From: Tubulanus polymorphus
Taxonomy: Eukaryota > Nemertea > Palaeonemertea > Tubulaniformes > Tubulanidae
Length of the DNA: 64,000 bases
NCBI RefSeq assembly: GCF_964204645.1
Contig: NC_134031.1
Coordinates: 15,807,307-15,871,306, forward strand
Reading direction: 5' to 3'
A program made the translations under genes and the position numbers. Positions 22,560 to 33,900 of this stretch are shown in pieces; position 1 is the stretch's first letter, and each line of letters starts with the position of its first letter. The notes beneath the pieces are model-generated. The model worked only from the letters and a program-made list of their open reading frames with translations. It did not search any database and was not told the origin of the DNA.

Positions 22560-25500
22560 ACGACGATCGATCGATTTATCGAAACGATCTTAAAGATGAA
22601 GTACGACTAAAACAATCAATCTTATTTTGAATCCTTGATTTCGAAAGGTTCGCTCAGGATATTGCGACAAAATGAAAACTTTTTTCGCGGAATCTATTTT
22701 TGAAACTGTGTACCGGTATTTATGAGTTTCCTTAGTTGATGAATGAACGAATGAATGGTGTTAAAGCTGCGCTGCTTCATGTCCCGATTATTCATATGTT
22801 TGCCATTTAAACGATGATATCTTCCCGAATATTCGACGATATTCAATGCAAAAGTCGTTTGTAAAAAATGTCGTTAAGTCTTACTAGTAATGTTCCGGCC
22901 AACTGTGATAGAATTATTGTGATGATGGTGTGAAAAACAAGAGAACCCTATTATAATTGTAGGCAGCTATTTTTCTGTATTTTGTAATGTTATTGTGAAA
23001 ATGAAAAACGTGGCGTACATTGCTTTTTCGAGTAATTTGTGTTGTAATAATGTATACTAGTATCGTGCTAACACTGACTGCTGTGCTATTCGAAAGTATC
23101 TAATCTTCTAAGAACCGTAATGTGCTTTGTCAAATGGTCCCGGTTATTTCGAGAGTATTTCATCGAATTCATATATTCGGTCTTTATAGGATCGAGTATT
23201 TTTGGAAAGAAACCACAATTGCGGCTGTATATTTACGAAAAATATCTATTCTATCGTTTGCCTCAAATTAGGCTCCATAACGATGTACATACATGTTTAT
23301 TGAAAGGTCCCCCCCCCCCCCCCCGGGGAAAATTTATAGCTTTATGACAATGAAGCAGAAATTATGATTAGTCTTGTCTAATGACGACGTTCTCATTTTC
23401 ACCGACCTCGATGATTGCGCTTTATCGCGATCATCGACGTTTAAAACTAGTTTTAACTGCACCAGTGTTCGACTTGTTTATCTGCGTGGACTCTGTGGTT
23501 GTTCGAGTGTAGGCCAGAGCTGTGCACGCTCTGCTACCGTGACACTTTCAAACCAAAGACCACTGCGCTGTTTATTTGCCGAATTTCGCGTGACCTTCCG
23601 TTTCCGTAAAATGAGAACGACGTTGTAAGAAATCCTCAAATAGTTTAACCTAGCACGTTTGATATATTGAATGATTCTAAATTTATTCCCGACTTTGATT
23701 CGAAGTCATTCAATGAATGAATGAGTGAATGAATTAAAAGTTACGCTCAAATTAAGTTTGGTTTTCACGATCATTTCAAGACTATTATGAAGGAAGCACT
23801 TTTCATCACCAACATTCAACATGACATCATTAAAATGGTATTTATGCCAATCTTGCATTTTTTAAGTTTCGACTGATAAGTTTATAAGTGTATTATGTGT
23901 GTTGTATGTGTGGATATAGAGGGCAGTAAGTCTTGTGAAATAATAGGATTTACAAGATGTGGTCATTTTGCTGAAATGCAGAGTTGTCTGCTGTGCTTAA
24001 TCGAACGGGTTTAGTATAGTGTCAATCATGTATATAGCGTTCTATTGTACATATCATACATTCTGAGTGCCGTTTTGTCATTAGAAAGTCGGTCGAATTG
24101 CAACATTGTCAACGACCGCAATTATTTTAGGCACATGGAATATGAATAAGAAAGGCCCCTTGCAATAGTCACAGTTGATATTTTTAGACCGAACTAAGTC
24201 AAGGTTTCCAGCAGTCCTTCCAAATCCTTTTGGAAAAAGTTTGGACAAACATCATCTTTCTCCTTCTTTTTGACGCTTCAGGACTCTTTATAATATCTGG
24301 TAATTCAATTGTCAGTAAGATTGAATGTACATGAAATTGTTATGGATTTACCCTGGGGAATATGATATGACTGGTCTACATGGCTAAGGATCCATTGGCT
24401 AATTAAGTTTTCTTAGTGAAGGAATTTGCGAAAATGCTTCCTGATGGATGGTCCTCATTTTACTGGAAAGTACTTCTTTCTCAGTCTAAATGTCCTTCTT
24501 TTGGGTCTATAATTGCTGAAAAATCCCTCGTAGTACTTATTATTGTCCCGGACTTACCACTGGAAGCCCTGTAAGTTCGATTCGTTTCTATAGCCGATCA
24601 ACGGTAACCGAGTATAGGACCAGTGCTAAAGATTTACAACTGTGCTAGTGCCACGTAGTGATATGATTATTCTGTGGTGCTCTAGAATATTATCGGCGAC
24701 AAGAATAAACGCGTTGTAGATATGATAGATTTCAGAAATGAATCTAGTATATATATATATATATATATATATGTTTGTAAATGCAACGAAAGATATTTTT
24801 ATATATAGTGTAGATTTTGATTTTTGTAGATAAGTTTGCCAAAATATGTCGTTAGTATAGCGATGTCGAATAGATGCTTTTTGCAGCAGATGAGATCTTA
24901 TTATACATGTGCAACATGTATAAAGTCTCAGTTTTGTAGATTGAAGGTGGATTTTCGATCGAAACAAGCTCTCATTTGTCAAACTAAGTATAAACTGCCA
25001 TCAAAAAGAAATTCGATAAGAAATTTCCAAATAGTTGAAAGATTGGCTTCCGGGTGTCCGGTTTTTCGGTGACTTCCATGATTGAAATTGCCGTTGTGAA
25101 AAGTGTATTTGATCGAATGATTTTTTTCCGTGAAAAGAATGCTTTTTACATTAGTACGAGTGTTTTGTATAGATAATTTAATGATAAATTTCTACGTTAA
25201 AGTTCGATATAATTTCGACGCGCTGAATTCGAATAAAATATGAAAAATATAAATTAATTATGTTAGAGTTGTTTAAGTTCTTTGGTCATTCTCGTACTTT
25301 TTTGGTTTGAGTTTTAAAAACAAAACCTGACAATACATTGAGTTACGTGTTGCTGGGGTCACATCTTCCGAGGAGTTAACAATGATGAAATGCAGGGGCA
25401 AATCATACTAGGAATTTTGTAAAGCTGGGGTCCAGGAGAAGAGAGAAGGCATTTTCAGGTAAAGCAGTTAAGAGCAGAGTCCCAACCTCGCCTCGGTGTT

Positions 25501-27600
25501 CGATAGTTTTCAAGGGAAACATCCGAAAATATGCCATCCAAAACGATGAGTTTCGAATTTGCAGGGTTTTACAATCTTCGTCTTCATCCCCCTAAATCCG
25601 CCCCTGAAATGGTGCATTCCCAACCCAACCACCTAGGTCGGTTCCAAACCTGCGCATTTTGGAGTTATCGAGCCATGTAAAGTTATTTCTGAGCGTTATA
25701 GATCAGATTTTCCAGCATGGTTTCCTCCTTCGTGATGTAAAGCATCCTTCGACATGTAAAGCAACGCTTATTTTCAAGGATAACGCGTGTCGTATTCCCG
25801 ACAAAAACGAAATGAGATCACTTTAACCCCATTTCACGTGTATCTTACCGGATCAATAATGAGCTCTGATTATCAATTCTAAACGGTGTCGTTTGGACAT
25901 TTACATGTATATATTTGTATTTCAGTGAGTATTATTTCAATGAGATCAAATCAGTGCAGTGGTTAAGGCGTCTGGGTGGCAAAAAATATACCAACCTTCA
26001 CCTTTTAGTGAAACTGCATGCGTGGTTTCTGTTTTTCGTTTCAATTACAAAAATTTACGATTTTGTTCTTTATTCGAAAATTAGAATGACCTATTCGAAA
26101 AATGGCATATTTCAGATATGTTTTCCTGCTAGATTTTGGAAATTCCCATTGGCTTCACTTTTTAAACGATCACCAAATACGGACTTTGATTTAACCGTAG
26201 AAACGCTTAAAAAGAATCGTTTTGAATAAACTTTTTGTGATCTCTGATTTAGGGACTAAATTTTGACCTAGTTGGACAGATAAGGCCCCTATATTTTACA
26301 ATTTATTCGAATGTTCATATTGCAATATCGAAAATATCGGATTCATTTATTCAGAATTCAGGTGTACGCATGCTATATGTATATATGAAAAAACCGTGTT
26401 TGTGACAACAGAAACATGCATATATAATCTTCGAAGTAAAGCGTGACAGATGGTAGTGCGGAGTGGAGTGTAATGGTGATCACGTGTACGGGTTATGCTC
26501 TGTTCGTGCAGCTGGGAATCGTGCCAGTAAAACGAAGCTGAAAATAGTTGATAGATGGTGGTATTTCCAGTGCAGCGACTGCAGCTGAAGATAAAATATG
26601 TAGAACATTTTTCCTTGATGCTAAAAATAATAACGGCGTCGCATTAAATCGATCGCCACGTTATTCGATCAAGAAAAAATCTAATCTTTCAATCATTAAT
26701 CTTCGTATCAAAAATTGATCTTTATGTCATTTATGAAAATCATAAAACTATAATATACGCCGGAGCCAATCATGGCCGTGCCCAAGAAAATGATATCCGG
26801 ATAAATGTGCCCGATGTAAACATTGATATTATTACAATGACCCAAATAAACAAATACAAATAACTCAGATTAATATTTGTCAACGTTTTGAACGTTTCCT
26901 GGTCATTTTCACGGTTCACATCGAGTTCAATAAATTGAAAAGTCACGTGCGCGAGATCACGTGCAGCTTTTTGGGGCCTGGATAAGATCGATCAGATGGC
27001 GAGTGTGAGTCAAACTGTTTGGTTACCGAGTATTGTACTACATTACGTATATTCATTTTGCAATTATAACCTGTTTCAATATCCTAAAATGTAATCGTGA
27101 TCGCGCGCCGAAAATAGACATGTACAACAAGTTCATTGAGAAAATTTCATTGCAACCTAGTCGACCCTGCGGGTTTACATTTTGCGTCGTCTGATATATA
27201 TCAATTGTCTAAACAATGAAAAAATACATTAGATTCTATGGGCTAACTACCGATTTTATCTCTTTGTGTTCATAATCTAATCTTTTTATGGAAACCTTTA
27301 AAAAAATTGTGTCTAGGACGCAACCAGGATGCAATCCAGGATATTTCGATCAATGTGGTTGACAAATAAATCATCGGAATGCAGGACAAAGAATGGGAAA
27401 AACTTGGTCACCGGAGCGATCAAGAAATCTAGGGCAGTACTTTCTAGAAACCCCATTTCGCCATCTATGAATATTTCTTGCAACCTTGAACAACCGAAAG
27501 CCGGACAGCTTTAGTTACGTGTCAACTTGACAACTATTGCGCCATCTATACAAATATGTAAAATGTTCCTCGCTAAACTAGTCCGTATCCTGAGACTACA
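22560..27600. other. Carrier 3' UTR and gene-poor spacer
   Basis: No convincing gene. The carrier 3' UTR may run long: the first clear AATAAA I noticed is at 25232-25237. Contents: a poly-C run (23309-23324), a TIR element (24200-24571) and a short TA run (~24748-24772). The longest frames (for example 25915-26229) resemble nothing I know and look like chance. Confidence 0.5.
24200..24571. mobile_element. MITE family D (CAAGGTTTCCAG ends), copy 1
   Basis: ~370 bp beginning CAAGGTTTCCAGCAGTCC and ending CCACTGGAAGCCCTG, an inverted pair. Internal blocks (AATTCAATTGTCAGTAAGAT, TTTCTCAGTC, GGACTTACCA) match the copy at 50013-50514. Confidence 0.7.
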
Positions 27601-27616
27601 GTATCATTGTAGTCCA

Positions 27617-27735
27617 TAGTTAGTTGTTACCTAATCGTTGGTTGTAAGCTTTTTATAATCGGATGTTGGCTTATGTGGTTTGTGAAAATATCCGTCGTGA
27701 AACTAAACCACAGACAGCTGACTAGGTAGTCCTTA
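27617..27735. repeat. Dispersed repeat, copy 2
   Basis: Matches 4657-4790: TCGTTGGT(T)GTAAGCTTTT, then TGTGGTTTGTGAAAATATCC and GAAACTAAACCACAGACAG. It lacks ~20 bp present in copy 1. Confidence 0.65.
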
Positions 27736-28283
27736 CACTGAATCCGTATAAGATCAACAACTCGAAATGACAAATTCATTCTTGGATATTATCACTTTAT
27801 TTGATTAATAGCAACGATATTTAGTAAGTTCAAGTACAAAAAAAAACATTTCACTATGAAATTCAGAAAATAAACAGGACTTAAAGTGAATCGTGAACGT
27901 ATACACGAATATTCCATGATTAAGTACACGAAAAATGGACACAAATCCTCAACATATCAGTCTTATCATTCAACCGCTTCTACAAATCTAATTGAGCAAA
28001 AATTGTCCCTGCCTTTTCAAGTGCATTCGGAAACATAAATACAATGCATTTTTATCTATTGCGTCACTAAAATATAGCGGTTTTTTCGTAGTTATTTTAG
28101 TACATTATTCTCTTACTCGATACAGCACAAGCCTTATTCTACCAATTCAATAATGTATAAATATATATAAAATATGCCATTAATACAATAAAATCGAAAC
28201 TAAACGCACTCATTCAAAATCCCGTGTCATTGTTCACTGAAGGCTGCTTAGAGGCTTGCAGAGAAAAGTCATGGATACTACAG

Positions 28284-28544
28284 CGGCGGATCCAGGGGGA
28301 GGGGGTTGCGCGTTTTTCGGCAGAGTGACCTTGGAATTTTCTACCCAAGACTTTATGTTTAGAAAATGGTGAAATTGTGAACATATTTCGTTACTTATTT
28401 CAACCAGGAAAGTGCTCAGAATGCATGTAATTTTTCTAAATTTTCTGAAGGAGCATACCCAGACCCCGGCCCACCCCATATGTAAGTAGTGACCTAGGTA
28501 AGAAGTGCGCAACCCTTTTTCCCAAAAGTTAGCCGCCCCTGGAT
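28284..28544. mobile_element. MITE family E (GGCGGATCCAGGGG ends), copy 1
   Basis: ~260 bp. The left end GGCGGATCCAGGGGGAG pairs with the right end GCCGCCCCTGGATC. The inner part shares TTTCAACCAGGAAAGTGCTC and CCCTTTTTCCCAAAAG with the copy at 33322. The 92-codon frame on the minus strand here is not a gene. Confidence 0.75.
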
Positions 28545-30205
28545 CATCATATTTGGAATCTAGATTATACGTGAAATGATTCAGCTCATTATTCTAACAA
28601 TTTCTGAAAAATCAAACTGTCATGACTTCTAGAAGTATCTCAAATACTTTCTCATGGCTTTCTGCAACAGAAAAAAACAAGCGTTCATATAGGAGGAGAG
28701 AACATGTGCGGAAATTTCAAACCCGGACAAACAAACTTCACGCTAAACATAAAATATCATTTTGAAAACAAAAACGAGCTAAAATCAAGATATATAAATC
28801 AGCAACAAATTACGAACATTTACACGAATTTAGCCTCATTTAAGGCTTAACTATTGGACGTCGGATTAAAACACAATTCCTAAACTTAATAGATGTAAAA
28901 CCTGTTCTCGGTTTTTAAGATATATATTCTATCACCGATTTAGAAATTTCCATCAAAACCGTTTATTGCTACAGGATTTGTCGATAGTTTTTACTAAAAG
29001 TCGAACAAGTAAAACAATTCTTTAAGTACACATAGCATATTAAGCTGAACGAATGATAATGAAAAATGTAAGGTATTTTAAATTTTGTCAACATCATAAA
29101 TCAATTAAGTACATAGTATAATGATTGCATAACTATCGAGTGACCCTGATGATAATAATATTTGTTCTAACTGACGGTGCGCTGCGATTTCGTTCAAAGA
29201 AACTGAGACGAAGACGAAACAATTGCGACGACGCGTGATTTAAGTGAGTTATTGAAATAATAGAGAAAAAAAAACAATACTGTTCATTGGCACCGAAGGA
29301 TTTTCATTTGCAGTTCTTCTTCTATTATTTTCTTTAATGTTAAAAGCCACTTCATCAACATCGTACGTACAATACATTCACAATTATATAAATTCATCAA
29401 ACGTAACAACTTTTATCAGCAGTCATTCATTCATTCATTCATTCATGCAGTCATCTGTGGTGCATCATTACACCTGGCACATAAGTGATGTCGAATAAAA
29501 TACACATTACACCCATTTTATCTTATTCTACTTGAGGCTAAAAGAATTGATACCCTGTTTCTCCTCTCCGCTTTGTTTAAAATGTGACCCGGCTGGCCGC
29601 CTATCTACCCTGTACATTACTTCTTTTTAAATCGTGATCAATTTTACCATAACAGACCCGGCGGCTATAGAAATGAACTGATAAAAAATTTTATTGCATT
29701 TCACGGAAATGAAACGGCCACTGCGGAGAAACAAGGTATCATTTTTGTTGAGCCTAAACACTCAGAACTAAACTACATAAAATGATTTATTATATTCAGG
29801 ATTTGTAGCAGTCAGACAATGGCATAAGCCAACACACTTTCCAGCGCTTATTCCTGTATCCAAAGACAGAGTTCCTGGCATTCTTCTAAAATCGATGATG
29901 CTTAAGCCATGAAATAAGAAAATGCATTTTCGACAAAGTTTTCCAGTAGAAATTTCATGCGATGACATTGAGTCCTAAAGATTTAAAGTACTTTTCAGCA
30001 CTTTCAGAATTTTACCTGAAAACTAAGTACTAATCGAGGCATATTCAAATATTTTCAGATAGTAAGCACTATGTCGGCCTCACTACAAACCCTGATACTG
30101 TTATAATTAGGTAACCCCACTGATTTCACTGTCTCTTTCATAGTTTGGCTGCAGCAACTCAAATAAACTCGCTAGGATTCTAGAATTAGGTGCAGTTTGG
30201 TCAAA

Positions 30206-30493
30206 TTAACCCTTTCAGTGCATCTACACTGCAGTGCGGTGTATGAATCGGTGATGAGTTTTGCTAGTACGTCGCACTGCGGTGTATGTGTGTAATTAGA
30301 AATTAGTTTTTATCTCTATTGAAAGATGGCAGCACCTGCCAAACATAGTGAAATATTAGTAACTAACGATACACCGCGCCGACGCACTATAACGGTATTC
30401 CCGTTATCCAACACATTATGGTGTAATTTTTCAAAATTTTCAAATTATATAGACTATAGAGTATTATTGATTGGTCAGCACTGAAAAGGTCAA
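30206..30493. mobile_element. piggyBac-like MITE, copy 1
   Basis: The left flank is TTAA (30206-30209), followed by CCCTTTCAGTGC. The right end GCACTGAAAAGG is followed by TCAA, a decayed TTAA. Internal TGCTAGTAC, AAAGATGGCAGCA and CAAACATAGTGAAATATTAG match the copy at 53686. TTAA plus CCC-start ends is the piggyBac pattern. No transposase. Confidence 0.75.
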
Positions 30494-30585
30494 AATAATA
30501 AAGGTTTTAAAAATACCGCGTATCGCGAGCGACGAAAATTTTGACAGAGCCAGCGAATTCAAGTTTCACCAACTTCCAAGAAGGG

Positions 30586-30872
30586 TCGATTAATACGGGT
30601 TATAGGCCTAACGTTCGTTACCGGAAGTAGGTATCAGTTTTCGCGTCAGCCAACTACATTTCAATGAAAATCCGTCGGTTCAAGTTTCCAGTAAGCATTT
30701 TCTCAAAAAATTGGGAAATCTTGGAAAAGGTGAGTGCGTGTATAGTTTTTGAGAAAATGCATACTGGAAAATTGAACCGACAGATTTTCATTGAAATGTA
30801 GTTGGTTGACATGAAAAAGGTTACCCACTTCCGGTAACGAACGTTAGGCCTATAACCCGTATTTCGATTAAT
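30586..30872. mobile_element. Mutator-like fold-back element with 9 bp target duplication
   Basis: Two ~110 bp arms (from 30595 and to 30863) are near-perfect reverse complements, starting ACGGGTTATAGGCCTAACG and ending with its complement. The spacer is only ~40 bp. Both sides carry the 9-mer TCGATTAAT (30586-30594, 30864-30872). Long TIRs plus 9 bp duplications are the MULE hallmark. It lies ~100 bp past the EFHD2-like stop codon, so probably within its 3' UTR, where it would fold into a hairpin RNA. Confidence 0.75.
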
Positions 30873-30969
30873 TGGAACTAGAATCTATCGTAGACGACAG
30901 TTTAAAACTGAATCAAGTATATAGAGAGAAACGTCCGTTGTTAGAAATATTGAGCTATGTCAGTCAGGT

Positions 30970-33900
30970 TTATAAGCCATCGAAATTCGCCGCTTTTTGT
31001 TTGAACGCCTCTTTCCGAGCCTTCGCCTCTTCCTCTTCTCTCCGACGTTCCTCTTGTTCCTGTTTGATTTCATTTTCGAATTTATTCGAATCGGTTTGAT
31101 CTTTTATCTGTAAAATGCAACATATAGAGTTATAGGAAATGACCAAACCTTGCAGAATCATATAAGCTTTTTACTCGGCACATTTTCTGACATCTGCATT
31201 ACAATATTCCACAAGTACTCAGGGTTTGACTTAAGGAATAAAAGCCACTTGTCTGCGGGACAAGCATATCGCTTGCCCCCTACAAAATCAACTCGCCCTA
31301 CATAGGCAGTCCGTATTGGTGGCGCTATCACCCTTTGCATTGAGTTGGAAAAAAGTTTTAAGACATAAAATTCCCCGAGCCCGGTGGACAAGTGATTATG
31401 ATAACCTACTTGCAATAATGAGAATATACTTGTCCCGGGCATTCGGACAAGTGCTTAGATCGGACCCTGAGTACTATAGCTTAAATGAGGTAATTTCATT
31501 GGTCAACAATATATCTGATATCTGTGATTCTCGAGCTGATTTTGTTGTTGTTATTATATTACTCATCAAGGACATATCATATCATTATGAAAGGGCTAGA
31601 GTACATCCAAAGTACACATGTATCTTTCATTTCCTTCCATCCTGAAAATCAATCTCAACATAACTAAACAAGTATCTTTACGAACTTAATCAATGATTCA
31701 AATAGATGAAAATCATGTTACGTATTTAGAAAATTCTCATTACTTACTTTACACTCGAAGAAGCTCTTAGCACCTTTCACTCCGACTTCCCCGACGTCAA
31801 TCTCGGACAGTCTGACTAAACTTAACAAACCAGAACCTTCTTCCAACTCGCCGAGCTGCGCTTTACGAAATATCAGCAAGAACTGCAAGAATATCATTTG
31901 AAAAAATAAAAATAAAATCTTACTCTTTCAGTGTCAAATCCAACTTCGTGTTCACGCTACGCTATTTAGAATATTCTCAATTCGGTGCATTACAATTTAC
32001 AGCGGACTAAGCGTCCACACTAGTGAAAATTCTGTTCAAAATCGGTCCATTTAATTTTCAACCAACCCAAGCACGTTCAAAATTCTAAAATGGACCCATT
32101 TCACGAGTGTGAATCGAAACTTCGTTTTTCATCGCCTGTCGATCACTTTTGCAAACAACCCACGAATAACAGCTGACCCAAAAGCTTTAGCTCTGGTTTG
32201 GTCTGTTTTAAATTTATCTCAGTCTCCGGAATATAGGCCATATTAGAACGTTGTTAGAATGTGGCTTTATACTCACTTCACGGAAGCTAATTACGCCATC
32301 GTTGTCTTCATCAACTTCAGCTATCATCGATTTCAATCCGATATGCGTTTGCGGTACCCCCAGTTTCTCCATCAATACCTTCATTTCCATTAAATCCAGA
32401 TATTTATTATTATCGGCATCATACCTGCAAATACGAGTTTAAAAATAGAGTTTCTGATTATAGAATCTTAGCTGCCGGTGGGGCGAAGATTTTCTATTCT
32501 AATTTTTTCTAGAGATTTATGTTTGAGGTTTAGGGATGAATTATTAGATCCCCACTTTTACTTATTGCTTAAAACTAACTAATCACAAGTTTTTATTGGA
32601 AATAGATTTGTCTATGCAGCTGTTGAAAAATAAAAAACAATTATCGGAAATTCACATTTATCACCAGTAACGTAAACAGATCATTTTTATATCACGAAGA
32701 TATACGGGAAATTATTCCCCAGACAGTTGACAATAACGAGCAGATAAAAGATTCAGTTACGCAATAAGATTCGCATAATTATGTCACATATCTTTCGAGC
32801 TAAATTCCTGGCACGAAGTATGACATAAACTTCAGCGAAATATTCACCCCGCATGACACGATAAACATTAAAACACATGAACAGATACATGATAATCAGT
32901 TTCTGATGATATATGACGGTGTTACACTATAGATATAAATGATACATGAATATCGGTATGACTTAACAATCAAACATTTGGTCTTCGGACAAACATCAAG
33001 GGCTGGACATTAGAGAGAGAGAGATATGTGTAGCATTTCTGCGCTTCAAATGAAAAAACATTGATAGTGTGGTGTACGCCATATATAGTAACAGCTAATA
33101 CCCACTGTTCGAACAGTTCTGATTCGGTGTCCTCGACGCACGGCGATAGCGGGGACCGTGGGGAGGCGCGGGGACTACGCGAAGGCTGGGCACCGAGCGG
33201 ACAGTCCTTCTTCGACGGAAACCTATAAAATAGACGATCGATAAAACCAGTTCCGCGTCGACCGGCGACTTAAAACAATCAACTGCTCTGTAAGAGGTTT
33301 CCCTAGACGAGTGTCTTGCAGAGGGGTGGATCAAGGGGTGCGCGCCCAATTTTTTCTGGCCGACTGACCCAAGAATTTTCTACTCCCCCCCCCAAAAAAA
33401 AGAAAATGGCCAGGTATCGTGAACATATTTCATTCCTAATTTCAACCAGGAAAGTGCTCAGAATGCGCCTTATTTTTCAAAGTTTTCTGGCCCCTACTTT
33501 TGACGTATTCGTCAATTACAGGCTACAAATAAGTAGTAACCCAAAATTCCATTACCCTTTTCCCAAAAGCTAAATCCACCCCAGGCTTTCAAATTCAAAT
33601 GAAGAATAGGCCACCACAAAAACCAGTTTTGAAAATTGCCAATACCAGTATGCAAAATTCAGTTGAAACACCACTGATCTGTTATTTAGTTTTTCTTCAT
33701 AATTGTGGGTTTTTTCTTCAATTCACTCTGTAGGACTTAGAGATTGCTGGTAAAATTAAACCAAACGCTGTTTTCCAAGCATTTCAAAGCCAAGGAATCA
33801 TAGCAAATTCGCAAGATGTAATGATTGTTTCTTAATAACAATTTACCAACATCTGCAACGAGTGTGCACCAGTAACTAGAGTTCTCTGAATCAGAAATCG

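Larger units (their letters stand above)
27601..30205. other. Spacer / possible EFHD2-like 3' UTR
   Basis: AT-rich DNA with a dispersed repeat (27617-27735), a GGATCC-family MITE (28284-28544) and a short ATTC run (~29424-29445). Minus-strand AATAAA hexamers occur (for example near 27790), so part may be the 3' UTR of the swiprosin gene to the right. No gene recognised. Confidence 0.4.

Noticed and set aside
25915-26229. 104-codon plus frame, with a tRNA-like GTGGTTAAGGCG near 25971
   Set aside because: No recognisable domain; the A-box-like word has no matching B box or stems.
28234-28512. 92-codon minus-strand frame
   Set aside because: Lies within a family E MITE.
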